Below the pieces are notes generated by a model. It worked only from the letters and a program-made list of their open reading frames with translations, searched no databases and was not told where the DNA came from. The translations under genes were made by a program, and so were the position numbers. Positions 28,864 through 38,114 of a DNA stretch of 42,167 bases are shown in pieces. The stretch lies in NCBI GenBank assembly GCA_964542875.1, contig CAZIWA010000039.1, positions 1-42,167 on the forward strand, given 5' to 3'. Source of the stretch: CAZGOM01 sp964542875. Lineage in GTDB: Bacteria > Planctomycetota > Phycisphaerae > Phycisphaerales > Phycisphaeraceae. Positions within the stretch are counted from its first letter, which is position 1, and every line of letters begins with the position of its first letter.

Positions 28864-31406
28864 AACGGATTGTTCAGACAACGGCGTTTGTTTGTCTGTT
28901 GGCAGGGGCGAGCCTGACGGCTTCGCCGGCGATTGTTTATGCGCAGGCCGCGGAGAACGAGGGGGCGCGCGAACAGTTTGTGTTCGCCTACAAGCTTTAC
29001 AAGGCGGGCGACGACAAGCTGGCGGCGGAGAGCTTTGATGAGTTCATTGCGAAGAACCCCGCGGACAGCCGGGTGTCCGATGCGCTTTATTTCCGGGCGA
29101 TCCTGGCGCGCAAGCTGGGCAAAACCCAGGACGCCGTGGACCTGGTGACGAAGATCGAGAAGACGACGCTGGTGGGTGAAATTCCCGTACTGCTCTTAAA
29201 GGGGCAGCTTTACGTGGACCAGAAGGAGTATGACCGGGCGCTGCCGTGGCTGGAGAAAGTGCCGGTGGACAAAGCGGCGCCGGGAGACAAAGCAGGCACG
29301 CTTTATCTGCAGGGGGTGTGCTACCGGGAAACAGGCAATGTGCAGGCGGCGACGCAGGCGTTTGAAGCATGCGCGCAGGTGGAATCCCCGTTGAAGTCCC
29401 GGTGTCTGCTGGAACTGGGGCTGACCAAACGGGTCGCGAAGCAGACCGCCGAGGCCATCGCGGTGCTGCAGCAGGCCGTGCAGACGCAAGACCCGCAAGT
29501 GGTGCCCAGTGCGGCACGTGTGGCGGGGGACATTTTGCGGCTGGACATCAAAAAGTACGATCAGGCGCAAAAGTATTACGACCTGGTGATCAAGAATTAT
29601 CAGAGCTCCGATGAGTTTGGGCCGGCCGTGGTGGGGAGCCTGTGGTGCCATTTAGGCCTGGGCGAAAACAACGTGCTGCTGACCAAGGCGGCCCGCCTGG
29701 GCGACAACCTGAAGCCGGCAGACAAGCAGACCACGCAGTATCTGTCCGCACTGGCGCACCAGGCGATGGGCGAGCAGGAAGAAGCGGTGAAGATCCTGAC
29801 GGCGCTGGATAAAGAGCAGCTTTCGCAAGACCTGCGCCCGCTGGTGCGGTATTACCTGGCGGTGGGGCAGATCGAGATGGGGGACCAGGCGGGGTTTGAT
29901 AAAACGGTGAAGAGCTATGCGGTGGACTTCCCGGACTCCAGCAAAGGCAATGCGGTGCAGATGCTGCAGGTACAGGCGAAGCTGAAGGCCAAGGACATTC
30001 CCGGGGCAGCGGCGGTGCTGACGGGGGTGATTGAACAACAGCCGGCTGCGCCGATCGCGGATCGCCTGGAAGCGCTGAGGCGGCGGGCGGAGCTTTATGA
30101 AATGTCGGGTAATCCGACGGCCGGGGCGGATGACTATGGCGCGTGGAGCAAGCTGGCCGCCGGCGCGCCCAAAGGGACGGTTTTAGACCCCACTGAACCT
30201 TCCCGGCTGGCGCTGCGCCGAGCCGATCTCCTGGCGCAGACCAACAAAAATGCTCAAGCGGTGGATGTGCTTAAAGAGATTGTCGCTTCGACGGATGTGG
30301 ACCCGGTGGCGGACCAGGAAGCGCGGTTTTTGATGGCGCTTTGCCTGGGCCGGCTGGATAAGCCGCAAGAGGCTGCGGACACGCTTACGGCGCTTATCCA
30401 AAAGCATGCGCAGGCCAAGCGGCTGTCTGAGATCCTGTACAACCGCGGGCTGTTTCTGATGGCTGCGGAAAAGCCCGACGACGCCATGCCGGATCTGCTG
30501 CTGTCAGGCAACGCCAAAGACCTGCCGACGGCGCAGCGCATCGAGGCGCTGCGGCTGGCGGGCCTGAGGCTGCGCCAACTGGATAAGAAGGAAGAAGCCG
30601 GGGTGATACTCCGGTCGCTGATGCAATTGGGCGAACTGCGTGCGGATGAGGCGATGTGGCTGGCGCGGCTGATGATCGAAAAAGGCCAGGGCAAAGAGGC
30701 CGTGGCCGTGCTGGACCCGTTTGTGAAGCGCGATGCCAAAGTGCTGGCGGAAATCGAAACCAGGGCCGAAGCGCAGTATCTGACGGGCATCGCCAAGCGC
30801 GTGAACGGCGAACTGGAAGTATCGATCGCGCTGTTGACGGGGGTGGTGGATTCCGAAGCGACACCGAACCTGAAACTGGAGGCCAGACTGGAATTGGCCC
30901 GGTCGCTGGCGGACCGCGGGCGCACGGTGGAGGCGATCAAGCAATATGAAGTGTTGATCAGCGCCAAGCCAAGCCACATTGCGGCGACGGCGGCGTTTGA
31001 TTGCGCGACGCTGTACCGGGCGCTTGGCCGGGGCAGGCGAACGGATATTTCAGGCTCAGGCTCGCCGGAGAACATGAAGCAGGCGGAGAAGCTGTTTAAG
31101 CGTGTGGTGCTGCTGTACAGCTTTCCGCAGTTGTCGCCTTTGCCTGAGAAGGCATGGGTGGAGCTGGCGGAACTTGCGCAGGAGCAGGGCCGGCTGGATG
31201 AGGCGATCAAGAGCTACCAGACGCTGGGCGAGAAGTACGGCAACGCGGCTTATGGGATGTATGGCAAGGCGATGGTGCTGGCGGTGGTGAAGAAGGACAA
31301 GATCACCGCGGCGCAGACGCTGAGGGCGATTCCCCAGCCTGTGGAGCCGACGTTGTTTGCGAGGATCAACCAGCGGCTGAGGGAATGGGAGGGAACGGCT
31401 CGATGA
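28860..31406 (+). CDS. exported TPR-repeat protein of the Exb/VWA operon
   Basis: The 848-residue protein has a Sec signal peptide (MKRIVQTTAF, a hydrophobic core, likely cleavage after VYAQA at about 31). The rest is a long array of tetratricopeptide-like repeats with A-x-x-x-F/Y and L-G spacing, for example LYKAGDDKLAAESFDEFIAK and YDRALPWLEKVPVDK, and a run of the same kind at the C-terminal end. It is periplasmic. TPR proteins in Tol/Exb-type operons (such as CpoB) tune or dock the machine, and I infer the same here. Its start overlaps the exbD stop as ATGA and its stop overlaps the next ATG. Confidence 0.9.
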   Translation: MKRIVQTTAFVCLLAGASLTASPAIVYAQAAENEGAREQFVFAYKLYKAGDDKLAAESFDEFIAKNPADSRVSDALYFRAILARKLGKTQDAVDLVTKIEKTTLVGEIPVLLLKGQLYVDQKEYDRALPWLEKVPVDKAAPGDKAGTLYLQGVCYRETGNVQAATQAFEACAQVESPLKSRCLLELGLTKRVAKQTAEAIAVLQQAVQTQDPQVVPSAARVAGDILRLDIKKYDQAQKYYDLVIKNYQSSDEFGPAVVGSLWCHLGLGENNVLLTKAARLGDNLKPADKQTTQYLSALAHQAMGEQEEAVKILTALDKEQLSQDLRPLVRYYLAVGQIEMGDQAGFDKTVKSYAVDFPDSSKGNAVQMLQVQAKLKAKDIPGAAAVLTGVIEQQPAAPIADRLEALRRRAELYEMSGNPTAGADDYGAWSKLAAGAPKGTVLDPTEPSRLALRRADLLAQTNKNAQAVDVLKEIVASTDVDPVADQEARFLMALCLGRLDKPQEAADTLTALIQKHAQAKRLSEILYNRGLFLMAAEKPDDAMPDLLLSGNAKDLPTAQRIEALRLAGLRLRQLDKKEEAGVILRSLMQLGELRADEAMWLARLMIEKGQGKEAVAVLDPFVKRDAKVLAEIETRAEAQYLTGIAKRVNGELEVSIALLTGVVDSEATPNLKLEARLELARSLADRGRTVEAIKQYEVLISAKPSHIAATAAFDCATLYRALGRGRRTDISGSGSPENMKQAEKLFKRVVLLYSFPQLSPLPEKAWVELAELAQEQGRLDEAIKSYQTLGEKYGNAAYGMYGKAMVLAVVKKDKITAAQTLRAIPQPVEPTLFARINQRLREWEGTAR

Positions 31407-33202
31407 TGCGATCCCGCGGTATGTATGGATATGCGCCGCCTTGGTATATGGCGATGCATCGCAAGAAGAATCAGCGGATGCTGCTGATGGCGATGTTCAT
31501 TTTCAGCGTTGCGGTGCATATCGGGCTTATCGCGTGGGTGCGGGGCTGGCATATCGGGCATGTGAATCCTGACGAATTAAATGATCACCGGGGCGTGTAC
31601 AAGGTGCAGCGGGCGGAGAACGATACGTTTGACCTGCTGCCGGACCCGGGCCCGGCGGAGCCGGTGCGCCAGGGCGCGCTGGTGCGTGAGTCATCCGAAC
31701 GGGCGGGCGAAAGCGCCAAAGCGCAGTCCAGCTCCGGGCCGGTGAGCCCGCTGGAGAGGCCGGGCCCCAGCCGGTCGGCCAGCAGCAAGGCGCGGGCGGA
31801 GTCCGCCCAGCCGACAAACTACGGGAACATGGCGGCGGGGATCAATGCCGCGGATGCGACGGAGATCAACCCGCCTAATGCGGAGAGCAACGGCGGGCTG
31901 GAGCTGGTGTTTGTCGAGACGCCCGACCGGACGGGCGACGCCAAGCGGCGGTCGACTTCACAGCCTGCGCGCAATGCGTTTCAAAGAAACGATGGGCCGG
32001 TGGGCGGGGTGCGGTATCCCGAGGCGGGCGGCACAGGCGGGGGGACGGGGCCTTCCAACGCGAGGCCGCCGATGAAGATGGCGGAAGCACCGGTGAAGGC
32101 CAATCCGGTGGACCCGATGCCGGTGATGGGCGTGCCGGATCTGACGGAGACACTGGTTTCCCCGACAGAAGCGGCAATGAAAGAAGTGGAAAAGCTGGAT
32201 GATGATTTTGATTACTCCGTCTCGGTCTTTCAAAAGGCCGGACAAGATGCCTGGGCACGCATCGATGTGACTCCGCGAAGGTCTTTGACACGCTTAAAGA
32301 CGATGCCCAAGGATGTGGTGTATGTGGTGGACGTGTCGGGCAGCATCGGGCCTGACTGGGCGCAAGCGGCAATCCAAGGGGTGTCGGCGGCGCTGGATTC
32401 GCTGAACCCGGGAGATCGGTTCAACATCGTATTTTTCGCGGAACGGACGCGGTTTTTCAAAAGCTCCGGCCTGGCCAATGCGGACGAAGCCACGCTGACG
32501 GAGGCCAGGCAGTTCATGCGCGATACGCGTGCCGGGGGCGGTACGGATGTGCGCCAGGCATTGACGAAACTGATGGTGCGCGATGATGCGCAGGACCGCG
32601 TGAAGGACATTGTGCTTATCTCCGACGGCGTGCCGACAATCGGCACGATGGACACGCGGGATGTGATCAATCTGATTACGCGTGACAACGACCTGCGCAC
32701 GGCGATCTATGCGGTGGGGATCGGCGATTCTCAAAATGTGCCGCTGCTGGAGTTTCTGGCGTACCGAAACCGCGGATACTGCCTTTACGCCAAGAACGAA
32801 AAACAGGCGATGACGGTGATCGCAGACCTGGCGAGCAGGATCCGGTACCCGATCATGCGGGACGTGCGGGTGGGGTATTCGGGTTTCACTTCCGGGTCGA
32901 TGCTGCCGACGGTATCGCGGGACTTCCATCAGGGGCAGACGACGACGTATTTTGCGCGGCTTAAGGAAAAGGGGGACATCCGTATGACTTTCGCCGGGCA
33001 CAACGGCGTGAAGCGGCTGGAGTTTAATTTCGCAAAGAAGCTCAAGGATGCGCCGCAGGCTTCGCCGCTGCTGGAAAGATATTGGGGCTGGTGGCGGCTG
33101 CAGAGCCTGTACAACCTGATCCTGCGCGATGGCGAGACGCCGGCGGTGCGGGCGCAGATCGATGCGCTCAAGAAAGAATATCGGTTTGAGACGTTGTATT
33201 AG
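31403..33202 (+). CDS. VWA-domain protein with a TonB-like membrane anchor
   Basis: The 599-residue protein has a single N-terminal membrane helix (about 27-46) with Ser35 and His39 in FSVAVHIGL, the S-x3-H spacing of the TonB anchor that contacts ExbB/ExbD. A Pro/Gly/Ser-rich stretch (about 65-270) follows, as in TonB. Then comes a von Willebrand A domain: VVDVSGS (MIDAS, near 310), GGGTDVRQ (near 379) and ISDGVPT (near 407). A beta-rich C-terminal part ends at YRFETLY. It overlaps the TPR gene as ATGA; GGAGGG lies eight bases before the ATG at 31403. I infer that it is the moving partner of the ExbB/ExbD channel. Confidence 0.9.
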   Translation: MMRSRGMYGYAPPWYMAMHRKKNQRMLLMAMFIFSVAVHIGLIAWVRGWHIGHVNPDELNDHRGVYKVQRAENDTFDLLPDPGPAEPVRQGALVRESSERAGESAKAQSSSGPVSPLERPGPSRSASSKARAESAQPTNYGNMAAGINAADATEINPPNAESNGGLELVFVETPDRTGDAKRRSTSQPARNAFQRNDGPVGGVRYPEAGGTGGGTGPSNARPPMKMAEAPVKANPVDPMPVMGVPDLTETLVSPTEAAMKEVEKLDDDFDYSVSVFQKAGQDAWARIDVTPRRSLTRLKTMPKDVVYVVDVSGSIGPDWAQAAIQGVSAALDSLNPGDRFNIVFFAERTRFFKSSGLANADEATLTEARQFMRDTRAGGGTDVRQALTKLMVRDDAQDRVKDIVLISDGVPTIGTMDTRDVINLITRDNDLRTAIYAVGIGDSQNVPLLEFLAYRNRGYCLYAKNEKQAMTVIADLASRIRYPIMRDVRVGYSGFTSGSMLPTVSRDFHQGQTTTYFARLKEKGDIRMTFAGHNGVKRLEFNFAKKLKDAPQASPLLERYWGWWRLQSLYNLILRDGETPAVRAQIDALKKEYRFETLY

Positions 33203-33251
33203 GAAGGGGCTGGGGCCTTCTAGGGGCTGGGGTCTGGTCAGATGAAGAGGG

Positions 33252-34028
33252 ATGGATATGGCGCACCGGCTTTATGGGGATCTGGCTTGGGTCTGGCCGG
33301 TGCTTAGCCCGGTGGGGGATTACCGTGGCGAGGGGCGGGCGCTGCTGAAACTGCTGGTGGATCGGTTGGAGATCAAGCGCGGGGATGATGGGCTTACGCT
33401 GCTGGACATGGGTTGCGGCAGCGGGCATCTGCATTCGTATTTGACGGGTCGGTTTGAGGTGACGGGCGTGGATTTGTCCAGCGCGATGATCAAGCAGGCG
33501 CGGCGGGTGAACCCGGGTGCGAAGTATGTGAAAGGGGATTTGCGAACGGTGAAGGCCGGGGAGTGGTTTGACGCCGTATTGCTGCATGATGCGGTGAGCT
33601 ACATGCAGACCCGGCTTGATCTGGTGAAGGCAATGAAGAACGTAAAAGCCCACTTAAGACCCGGCGGGGTGGCTGTGGTACTGCCGGATTATCTACAGGA
33701 AACCTTTGTACCCGGCGAAGGCGCGGAGGTGGAGGCCGAAGTGGACGGGCGGCATTTACAGGCGTTGTCCCGGGTGGAAAGCGCGGGCCGGGGACGCTTT
33801 GCGCTTTTGATGACGTTTGTGATCACGGACTTGAAAAGCGGACGGCGAAGAGTGATTGAGGATCGGCATATCTGTGGGCTGTTTGGGATGACCGGATGGC
33901 TGGCAGCATTTGAAAAGGCAGGCCTGAGCGCGTGCGTGGTGCAGAAGGCCAAGGGGAAATGGACGCCTATGGGGAAGCGCAATGGCGGGATGAAGGCCGG
34001 GGCGGTGGGGTTTGTGGTGGGTTGGTGA
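33252..34028 (+). CDS. class I SAM-dependent methyltransferase
   Basis: The 258-residue protein has the SAM-binding loop LLDMGCGSGHLHSYL (about 49-63), VTGVDLSSAMIKQARR and a DAVLLHDAVSYM motif, then LRPGGVAVVLPDY. The substrate is unknown; the C-terminal half (Gly/Lys-rich at the very end) has no named domain. The ATG at 33252 is preceded by a GAAGAGGG purine tract. It follows the VWA gene by 49 bp and could belong to the same transcript, but no functional link is visible. Confidence 0.87.
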   Translation: MDMAHRLYGDLAWVWPVLSPVGDYRGEGRALLKLLVDRLEIKRGDDGLTLLDMGCGSGHLHSYLTGRFEVTGVDLSSAMIKQARRVNPGAKYVKGDLRTVKAGEWFDAVLLHDAVSYMQTRLDLVKAMKNVKAHLRPGGVAVVLPDYLQETFVPGEGAEVEAEVDGRHLQALSRVESAGRGRFALLMTFVITDLKSGRRRVIEDRHICGLFGMTGWLAAFEKAGLSACVVQKAKGKWTPMGKRNGGMKAGAVGFVVGW

Positions 34029-34036
34029 TGGGTGTT

Positions 34037-34109
34037 GCGGCCCTGGCTGCCATAACGCCGGGCCTTTCAGCACCCCAGAGGAGGATGTAAGAGCTTCATT
34101 GAGCCGTAG
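34037..34109 (+). repeat. partial R2 repeat unit
   Basis: CCCTGGCTGCCATAAC-GCC, then CCTTTCAGCACC and GAGGAGGATGTAAGAGC, ending at GAGCCGTAGG, repeats the inner part of R2 copy 1 (34258-34330). The R2 region of 34029-34388 therefore contains a tandem partial duplication and no gene. Confidence 0.75.
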
Positions 34110-34379
34110 GCGGCCCTCACCCCAATACGGTTCAGTTAAGAGGCCAAAAGAGGGCAGAGGGAGTTGGGGCGTTACAGGTTGATTGGCATGGACGCGGGCG
34201 CGTGCAAGAGCATTCTTTTCATATGTTTACCAGGGCCTACGCGCTCAGAAGCGCTGCGACCCTGGCTGTAATAAGGCCGTGCCTTCAGCACTTCGGAGGA
34301 GGATGCAAGGGCTTCATTGAGCCGTAGGCGGCCCTCACCCCCGCCCTTTCCCAAAGGGAGAGGGGGTAAGAACGGATGT
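34110..34379 (+). repeat. R2 dispersed repeat, copy 1 (about 270 bp)
   Basis: This is a non-coding block nearly identical in sequence and order to 38276-38550. Landmarks are GCGGCCCTCACCCC at the left end, CAGGTTGATTGGCATGGACG in the middle, the palindrome CCAGGG-CCTAC-GCGCTCAGAAGCGC-TGCGA-CCCTGG, and the right-end palindrome CCAAAGGGAGAGGGGGTAAG. Part of the sequence resembles palindromes common in GC-rich planctomycete intergenic DNA. Confidence 0.85.
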
Positions 34380-34388
34380 AGCGTTGTG

Positions 34389-34679
34389 TTAGCTGCCGGG
34401 GCGGGTGACGTGGTCGAGGATGCGCAGGGTGGCCATGGCCTGATCGGTGGTATCGCCACAGATCCAACGGACTGCGGTGAACTCTTTGCAGACCTTGGGG
34501 TATTGGCTGGTGCCCCAGAGGGAGCAGAGGCGTTTTTCATTCAGGTTGACGCAGGGTGTGCCCGCCGGCTTGCCGTTGGGCATGCCGGGTAAGGGGCTGG
34601 AGATGGATGCGGCGATGCAGCAGGCGGCGCAGCCCGGGCGGCAGGCGAAGGGCTCGGATTGGGAAGGCCCGGCGGACAC
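34389..34679 (-). CDS. YkgJ-family cysteine-cluster protein
   Basis: The 96-residue protein has the CGXXCC-type pattern (RPGCAACCIAASISSPLPG, about 14-32), then GMPNGKPAGTPC and later LCSLWG and YPKVC. These Cys residues probably bind an iron-sulfur cluster or zinc; the family's function is not known. The GTG start at 34679 has AAGGA eight bases upstream and lies 4 bp from the DoxX gene stop, so it is translated from the MarR-DoxX operon. It is shorter than many family members. Confidence 0.85.
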   Translation of the reverse strand: MSAGPSQSEPFACRPGCAACCIAASISSPLPGMPNGKPAGTPCVNLNEKRLCSLWGTSQYPKVCKEFTAVRWICGDTTDQAMATLRILDHVTRPGS

Positions 34680-34682
34680 GGG

Positions 34683-35129
34683 TTATTCCTTTTTGCGTTG
34701 GGAATCGCCGAGCCTGTCGGCAATGAACTGGAGGCTCATGGTGCCGGGGCCGGTGAAGATGAGGGCGACGCAGATGATGCCCAGAACAAAGGGATATTCA
34801 GACTTCTGGACATCGCCTGCGTAGGTGGAGACGGCGACGGCCATGGTGAAGGCGAATGCAAATGCGGAGAAGCGCGTGAAGAGGCCCAGGCCGATGAGGA
34901 TGCCGCCAAAGAACTCAGCGGAGCCGGCCAGGACGGCAGAAACCATGGGGAAGGGGATGTTCATGCTGGCCAGCCAGTTGGAGAACTCGGTGAGGCCTTT
35001 GCCGCCAAAGAGGCCAAAGAGTTTTTGCGAGCCGTGATAGATGCCCACCGCGGCGATGATGAGGCGGATGATCAGGAGGCCCAGATTAGGGCCGTGAAAG
35101 AAACGGGAGATGGCATTGATGTATTTCAT
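34683..35129 (-). CDS. DoxX-family membrane protein
   Basis: The 148-residue integral membrane protein has four hydrophobic helices and the DoxX pattern: RLIIAAVGIYHGSQKLFGLFGG in the first helix and loop, then a GSAEFFGGILIGLGLFTR segment and an AFAFAFTMAVA helix. DoxX proteins sit in the membrane and are linked to oxidative stress and quinone- or thiol-based reactions; the exact activity is unsettled. The ATG at 35129 gives the natural start. It lies 66 bp downstream of the MarR gene. Confidence 0.88.
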   Translation of the reverse strand: MKYINAISRFFHGPNLGLLIIRLIIAAVGIYHGSQKLFGLFGGKGLTEFSNWLASMNIPFPMVSAVLAGSAEFFGGILIGLGLFTRFSAFAFAFTMAVAVSTYAGDVQKSEYPFVLGIICVALIFTGPGTMSLQFIADRLGDSQRKKE

Positions 35130-35195
35130 GGGTTTCGTGGAGCAGGAGGTCGAGTCCGCAAACAAGGCGCGCGTCGAACGCTTTGTGGAGGCTGA

Positions 35196-35666
35196 TCAGC
35201 CTTTGGGGCTGCGGGCAAGTTCAAGCAGGCGTGAGAGCTGCTGGAGGTCCGCGGGGTTCATGTGGCTGAGCTGGCTGATGTGGAGCTGGCGAAGAGGTCC
35301 ATCGACCTTTTCAACGAGGGCCAGGCCTCTTGCAGTGATTTTAACCATCACCACACGGCGATCCTGAGTTTCGCGCTTACGGTCGACGAGTTTGTCTTCG
35401 GTGAGGCGGTCGATGAGTCGGGTGACATCGGGCACGCTGGTGACGAGCATGCGGCCGACTTCCGAGCAGGTGGCGCCTTCTTCGCCGGCGGCCTTGAGTA
35501 TGCGCAGGACGTTGTAACCGGCAGAAGAGATGCCGTGCTGCTTAAAGAGCCTGTCGAAAGGGCACTTAAGGACACTGGCGGTGCGGATAATGTTAAGGAA
35601 AGCCTCGATTTCGGGTGAATCAAAGGGCTGTTTCTTGGAGATTTCTTCTTGGAGGGTGCGTGCCAT
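35196..35666 (-). CDS. MarR-family transcriptional regulator
   Basis: The 156-residue winged-helix regulator matches MarR proteins: dimerising N-terminal helix, then ISSAGYNVLRILKAAGEEGA, the recognition helix TSVPDVTRLIDRLTEDKL and the wing VDRKRETQDRRVVMVKIT. It probably represses its own operon (DoxX and YkgJ genes behind it) and is released by an oxidant or phenolic ligand. The ATG at 35666 is preceded by AAGGA at seven bases; the upstream ATG at 35684 and TTG starts are less likely. Confidence 0.92.
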   Translation of the reverse strand: MARTLQEEISKKQPFDSPEIEAFLNIIRTASVLKCPFDRLFKQHGISSAGYNVLRILKAAGEEGATCSEVGRMLVTSVPDVTRLIDRLTEDKLVDRKRETQDRRVVMVKITARGLALVEKVDGPLRQLHISQLSHMNPADLQQLSRLLELARSPKG

Positions 35667-35688
35667 GGTGGTTCCTTGAGCCATGGTT

Positions 35689-35717
35689 ACATTAGATGTT
35701 AAAACAAATATTGTCAA
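35689..35717 (-). promoter_or_regulatory. promoter and possible operator of the MarR operon
   Basis: On the minus strand, TTGACA is followed after 17 bases by a weak -10 (TAATGT). The near-palindrome ACATCTAATGT (35689-35699) overlaps the -10 and could be an autoregulatory MarR site. Confidence 0.4.
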
Positions 35718-35798
35718 GGAAGGAGGGGCTGCTGGCGTGAATTCAATTGATATCGGGCCTTGGGCGCGGCAAGCCGGGTAAACAATACTGATGAGCTT

Positions 35799-36146
35799 CT
35801 ACGGAAGATGAGGCAAGACCCGGGCCTTAAGCAGGGAGATGAGCTCTGGGTCCATGAATTCATAGTCGTCGGGGATGTTAAGACAGATGATCCGCTGACC
35901 GTTGATGTGTTGCTTGAACTTTTTCTGGAGCTTGTTGCGGTGGCCGTTTTCCATGACAAAGATGAGCTGGGCCCAATGGACCAGGTCCGGCGTGAGAGGG
36001 TTTTCAGCGTCGTGATTCAAGCCTGCGGAAAGGGCCTGGATGCGTGGGTGGGCGGCGAAGATTTGCTCCGCAGTGGGGCTGCGGAGGCGGTTCATGGCGC
36101 AAATAAAGAGGACGTGGAGGGGTGGGGTTGAGGTCGGGGTGGGCAT
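35799..36146 (-). CDS. low-molecular-weight phosphotyrosine-phosphatase-like protein
   Basis: The 115-residue protein has the short P-loop FICAMNRLRSPTAE near residue 13, a C-x4-R-x-R-S form of the low-molecular-weight phosphatase motif. VMENGHRNKL and the block IPDDYEFMDPEL follow. It belongs to a compact branch of about 110 residues whose activity on phosphotyrosine is not well tested. The ATG at 36146 puts the P-loop at the usual place. It lies 81 bp downstream of the heparinase gene on the same strand. Confidence 0.85.
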   Translation of the reverse strand: MPTPTSTPPLHVLFICAMNRLRSPTAEQIFAAHPRIQALSAGLNHDAENPLTPDLVHWAQLIFVMENGHRNKLQKKFKQHINGQRIICLNIPDDYEFMDPELISLLKARVLPHLP

Positions 36147-36227
36147 GGGGTCCGATCGCTTTGCAATCCATGGGTTACAGGCTTCCACCTCTTTGAAGGA
36201 TAAGAACGCCATTGCGGGAACGGCTTA

Positions 36228-38114
36228 CTACAGCGCCTGAAATTGAAACACGTGTTTGGCTTCAAGAGAGGCGGGGGCCTGGAGGGTGATGCGGTGAATG
36301 GTGTCGCCCCAGCCGGTTTTAAGCCAGGTGTCCGTGAGCGGGACGGTTTGGATGTCCGGCGTGGTGAGGCCCTGCGGAAGCGTGAGTACGAGTGTGCGGG
36401 GGCCGACGGGGATGTGGATGACGCCCGGCGTGGGATTGGCGGGCTTCTGGAGTGTGTAGAACGTCCAGGTGGGGATTTTAGGTGAGTCGGTGAATGCGTA
36501 TTCATCCTGGATGGTGACCGTGCCGGCGGTGCGATGAAGCGTGCCGGTGCGGGTATAGCGGGTGAGTGCCGAGGTGTCCGGGTAGGCCTTTTCCAAGCGC
36601 ATGGTGAGGCCGGTGGTTTGCGGGTCGGGCGTGAGGAGCTGGACGGAGTGCGAAGCGTGCTGGCGACCATTGACTTGCTCAATGGCATCAAAGACGGGGG
36701 CGTTGTGCCCGGAGCCGCGGATACACCAGATGGTGTAGCGTTCGGAGCTGAAGGTTTTTCGTGAATAGACTTCGACGCCGACATCGATGATGCCGGGGTG
36801 GCCGTCGACGTAGATGACGAAATGGCCCAGGTCGTTGTGGTTGTGATTTTCCTGGTTGTGTCCTGCTTTGATGGCGAAAGTGACACCCTTTTCAGGCTCT
36901 GGGGATTGCCGGGCGATGAGAACCTGGAGGTCGGGAAGCCATGCTGTGGTGTCGCAGCGGACGACGCCGGGGGCGGCAGCCAGGGGAAGCCAGAAGAGTT
37001 CGCGCAGGCGGGCGTTTAAGCCAGCGCCACAAGGCTCTGCGGTGATGAACTGCGTGACGGGGCCGTTTTCAATAAAGCTGCGCATGGCGAGGCCTGCGAG
37101 TTCTGTGCCGACGGGCATGTTCACCCGGTGGGCGAACTGGTGGAGGAGGTAGGGCCGGATGTTGATGCGCGGGGGTGCGTCGGCGAAGTTGAGCCCTCGG
37201 CCCTGGCCGAGGTAGGCGTTGGCCATGTATGCGACCATGCGCTGGAGTTTGGGGGAATCATAGATGGAGAGCTTGCCTGCGGAGCGGCTGTAGATGTGTT
37301 CGAGGAAGATCAGGAGTGCGCCTGGGGCGACGCTCCAGTAGGTGGGGCCTTCGTCGCAGCCGCCGTCGTCGGCGTATTTGTCGATGAAGTTGTCGCAGAC
37401 GGTCATGCAGCGGTGGATGATCCGGGCGAGGCGTTCTGGATCGTCGATGATGTACATGGCGGTGCCGGCGATGTTTGAGGCGCACCAGGGAGACCAGTTG
37501 TTGCGCCCGCTGAACCATGCGTGTTCGTGGGTTTCAAAGGGGACGATGAGACGCTCGATGATTTGGATGCGGATGCGGTCGGCGAGGGCTTTTGCCTCGG
37601 GGAGAAGGGCGCCTTGCATGAGGTGGAGCGCTTCGGCAAGAACCATGCCGGTCTCAGCGGCGAAGAGATCGACGGTGTGGCTGCTTTGGGTGTGGAGAGC
37701 GCCTTGCTCGTCACGGGCGGCGTGAGCCGGGATGCACCATGTGGCTTCTTCGGTGATGGCCCAGGCTGCGTTGACGATGGCATCCATGAAGCGGCCCTGG
37801 TTTTGAAAGCACTCGGCGAGGACGAACGTGCCCAGGGTGTTGCGGCGTTCAAAGAATGGGCTTTCGTAGAGGGCCCGGTCGCCGGTGCGGACAAAGCGCA
37901 TGTAGTCGGTGGCGGTGAGGGTGGGGAAAGGGGCCTTGGCGAGGCCTTCGGCGCGGCCGATGAGGTAATTCGCGCGCCGCTGGTTGATGGGGTGGGTGAG
38001 GAGAGATTGCCAGGCGAGGCGGTCGGTGAGCGGCGGGAATGGGACCCAGGATGCTTTGGGGAGCAGGGCGGATTGGATGGCGTCGAGAGGGTATTTGTCA
38101 GTAAGGAGGGGCAT
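36228..38114 (-). CDS. heparinase II/III-family protein
   Basis: The 628-residue protein has an alpha/alpha-toroid N-terminal half and a beta-sheet C-terminal half. The family motif HNQENHNHNDLGHFVIYVDG (about 425-444) contains the likely catalytic or metal-binding His. Enzymes of this type cleave uronic-acid polysaccharides by beta-elimination or hydrolysis; the substrate here is unknown. I see no signal peptide with the ATG at 38114; a longer upstream ORF begins with a hydrophobic stretch but is not convincing. It is 466 bp from the next large gene, with R2 copy 2 between. Confidence 0.87.
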   Translation of the reverse strand: MPLLTDKYPLDAIQSALLPKASWVPFPPLTDRLAWQSLLTHPINQRRANYLIGRAEGLAKAPFPTLTATDYMRFVRTGDRALYESPFFERRNTLGTFVLAECFQNQGRFMDAIVNAAWAITEEATWCIPAHAARDEQGALHTQSSHTVDLFAAETGMVLAEALHLMQGALLPEAKALADRIRIQIIERLIVPFETHEHAWFSGRNNWSPWCASNIAGTAMYIIDDPERLARIIHRCMTVCDNFIDKYADDGGCDEGPTYWSVAPGALLIFLEHIYSRSAGKLSIYDSPKLQRMVAYMANAYLGQGRGLNFADAPPRINIRPYLLHQFAHRVNMPVGTELAGLAMRSFIENGPVTQFITAEPCGAGLNARLRELFWLPLAAAPGVVRCDTTAWLPDLQVLIARQSPEPEKGVTFAIKAGHNQENHNHNDLGHFVIYVDGHPGIIDVGVEVYSRKTFSSERYTIWCIRGSGHNAPVFDAIEQVNGRQHASHSVQLLTPDPQTTGLTMRLEKAYPDTSALTRYTRTGTLHRTAGTVTIQDEYAFTDSPKIPTWTFYTLQKPANPTPGVIHIPVGPRTLVLTLPQGLTTPDIQTVPLTDTWLKTGWGDTIHRITLQAPASLEAKHVFQFQAL

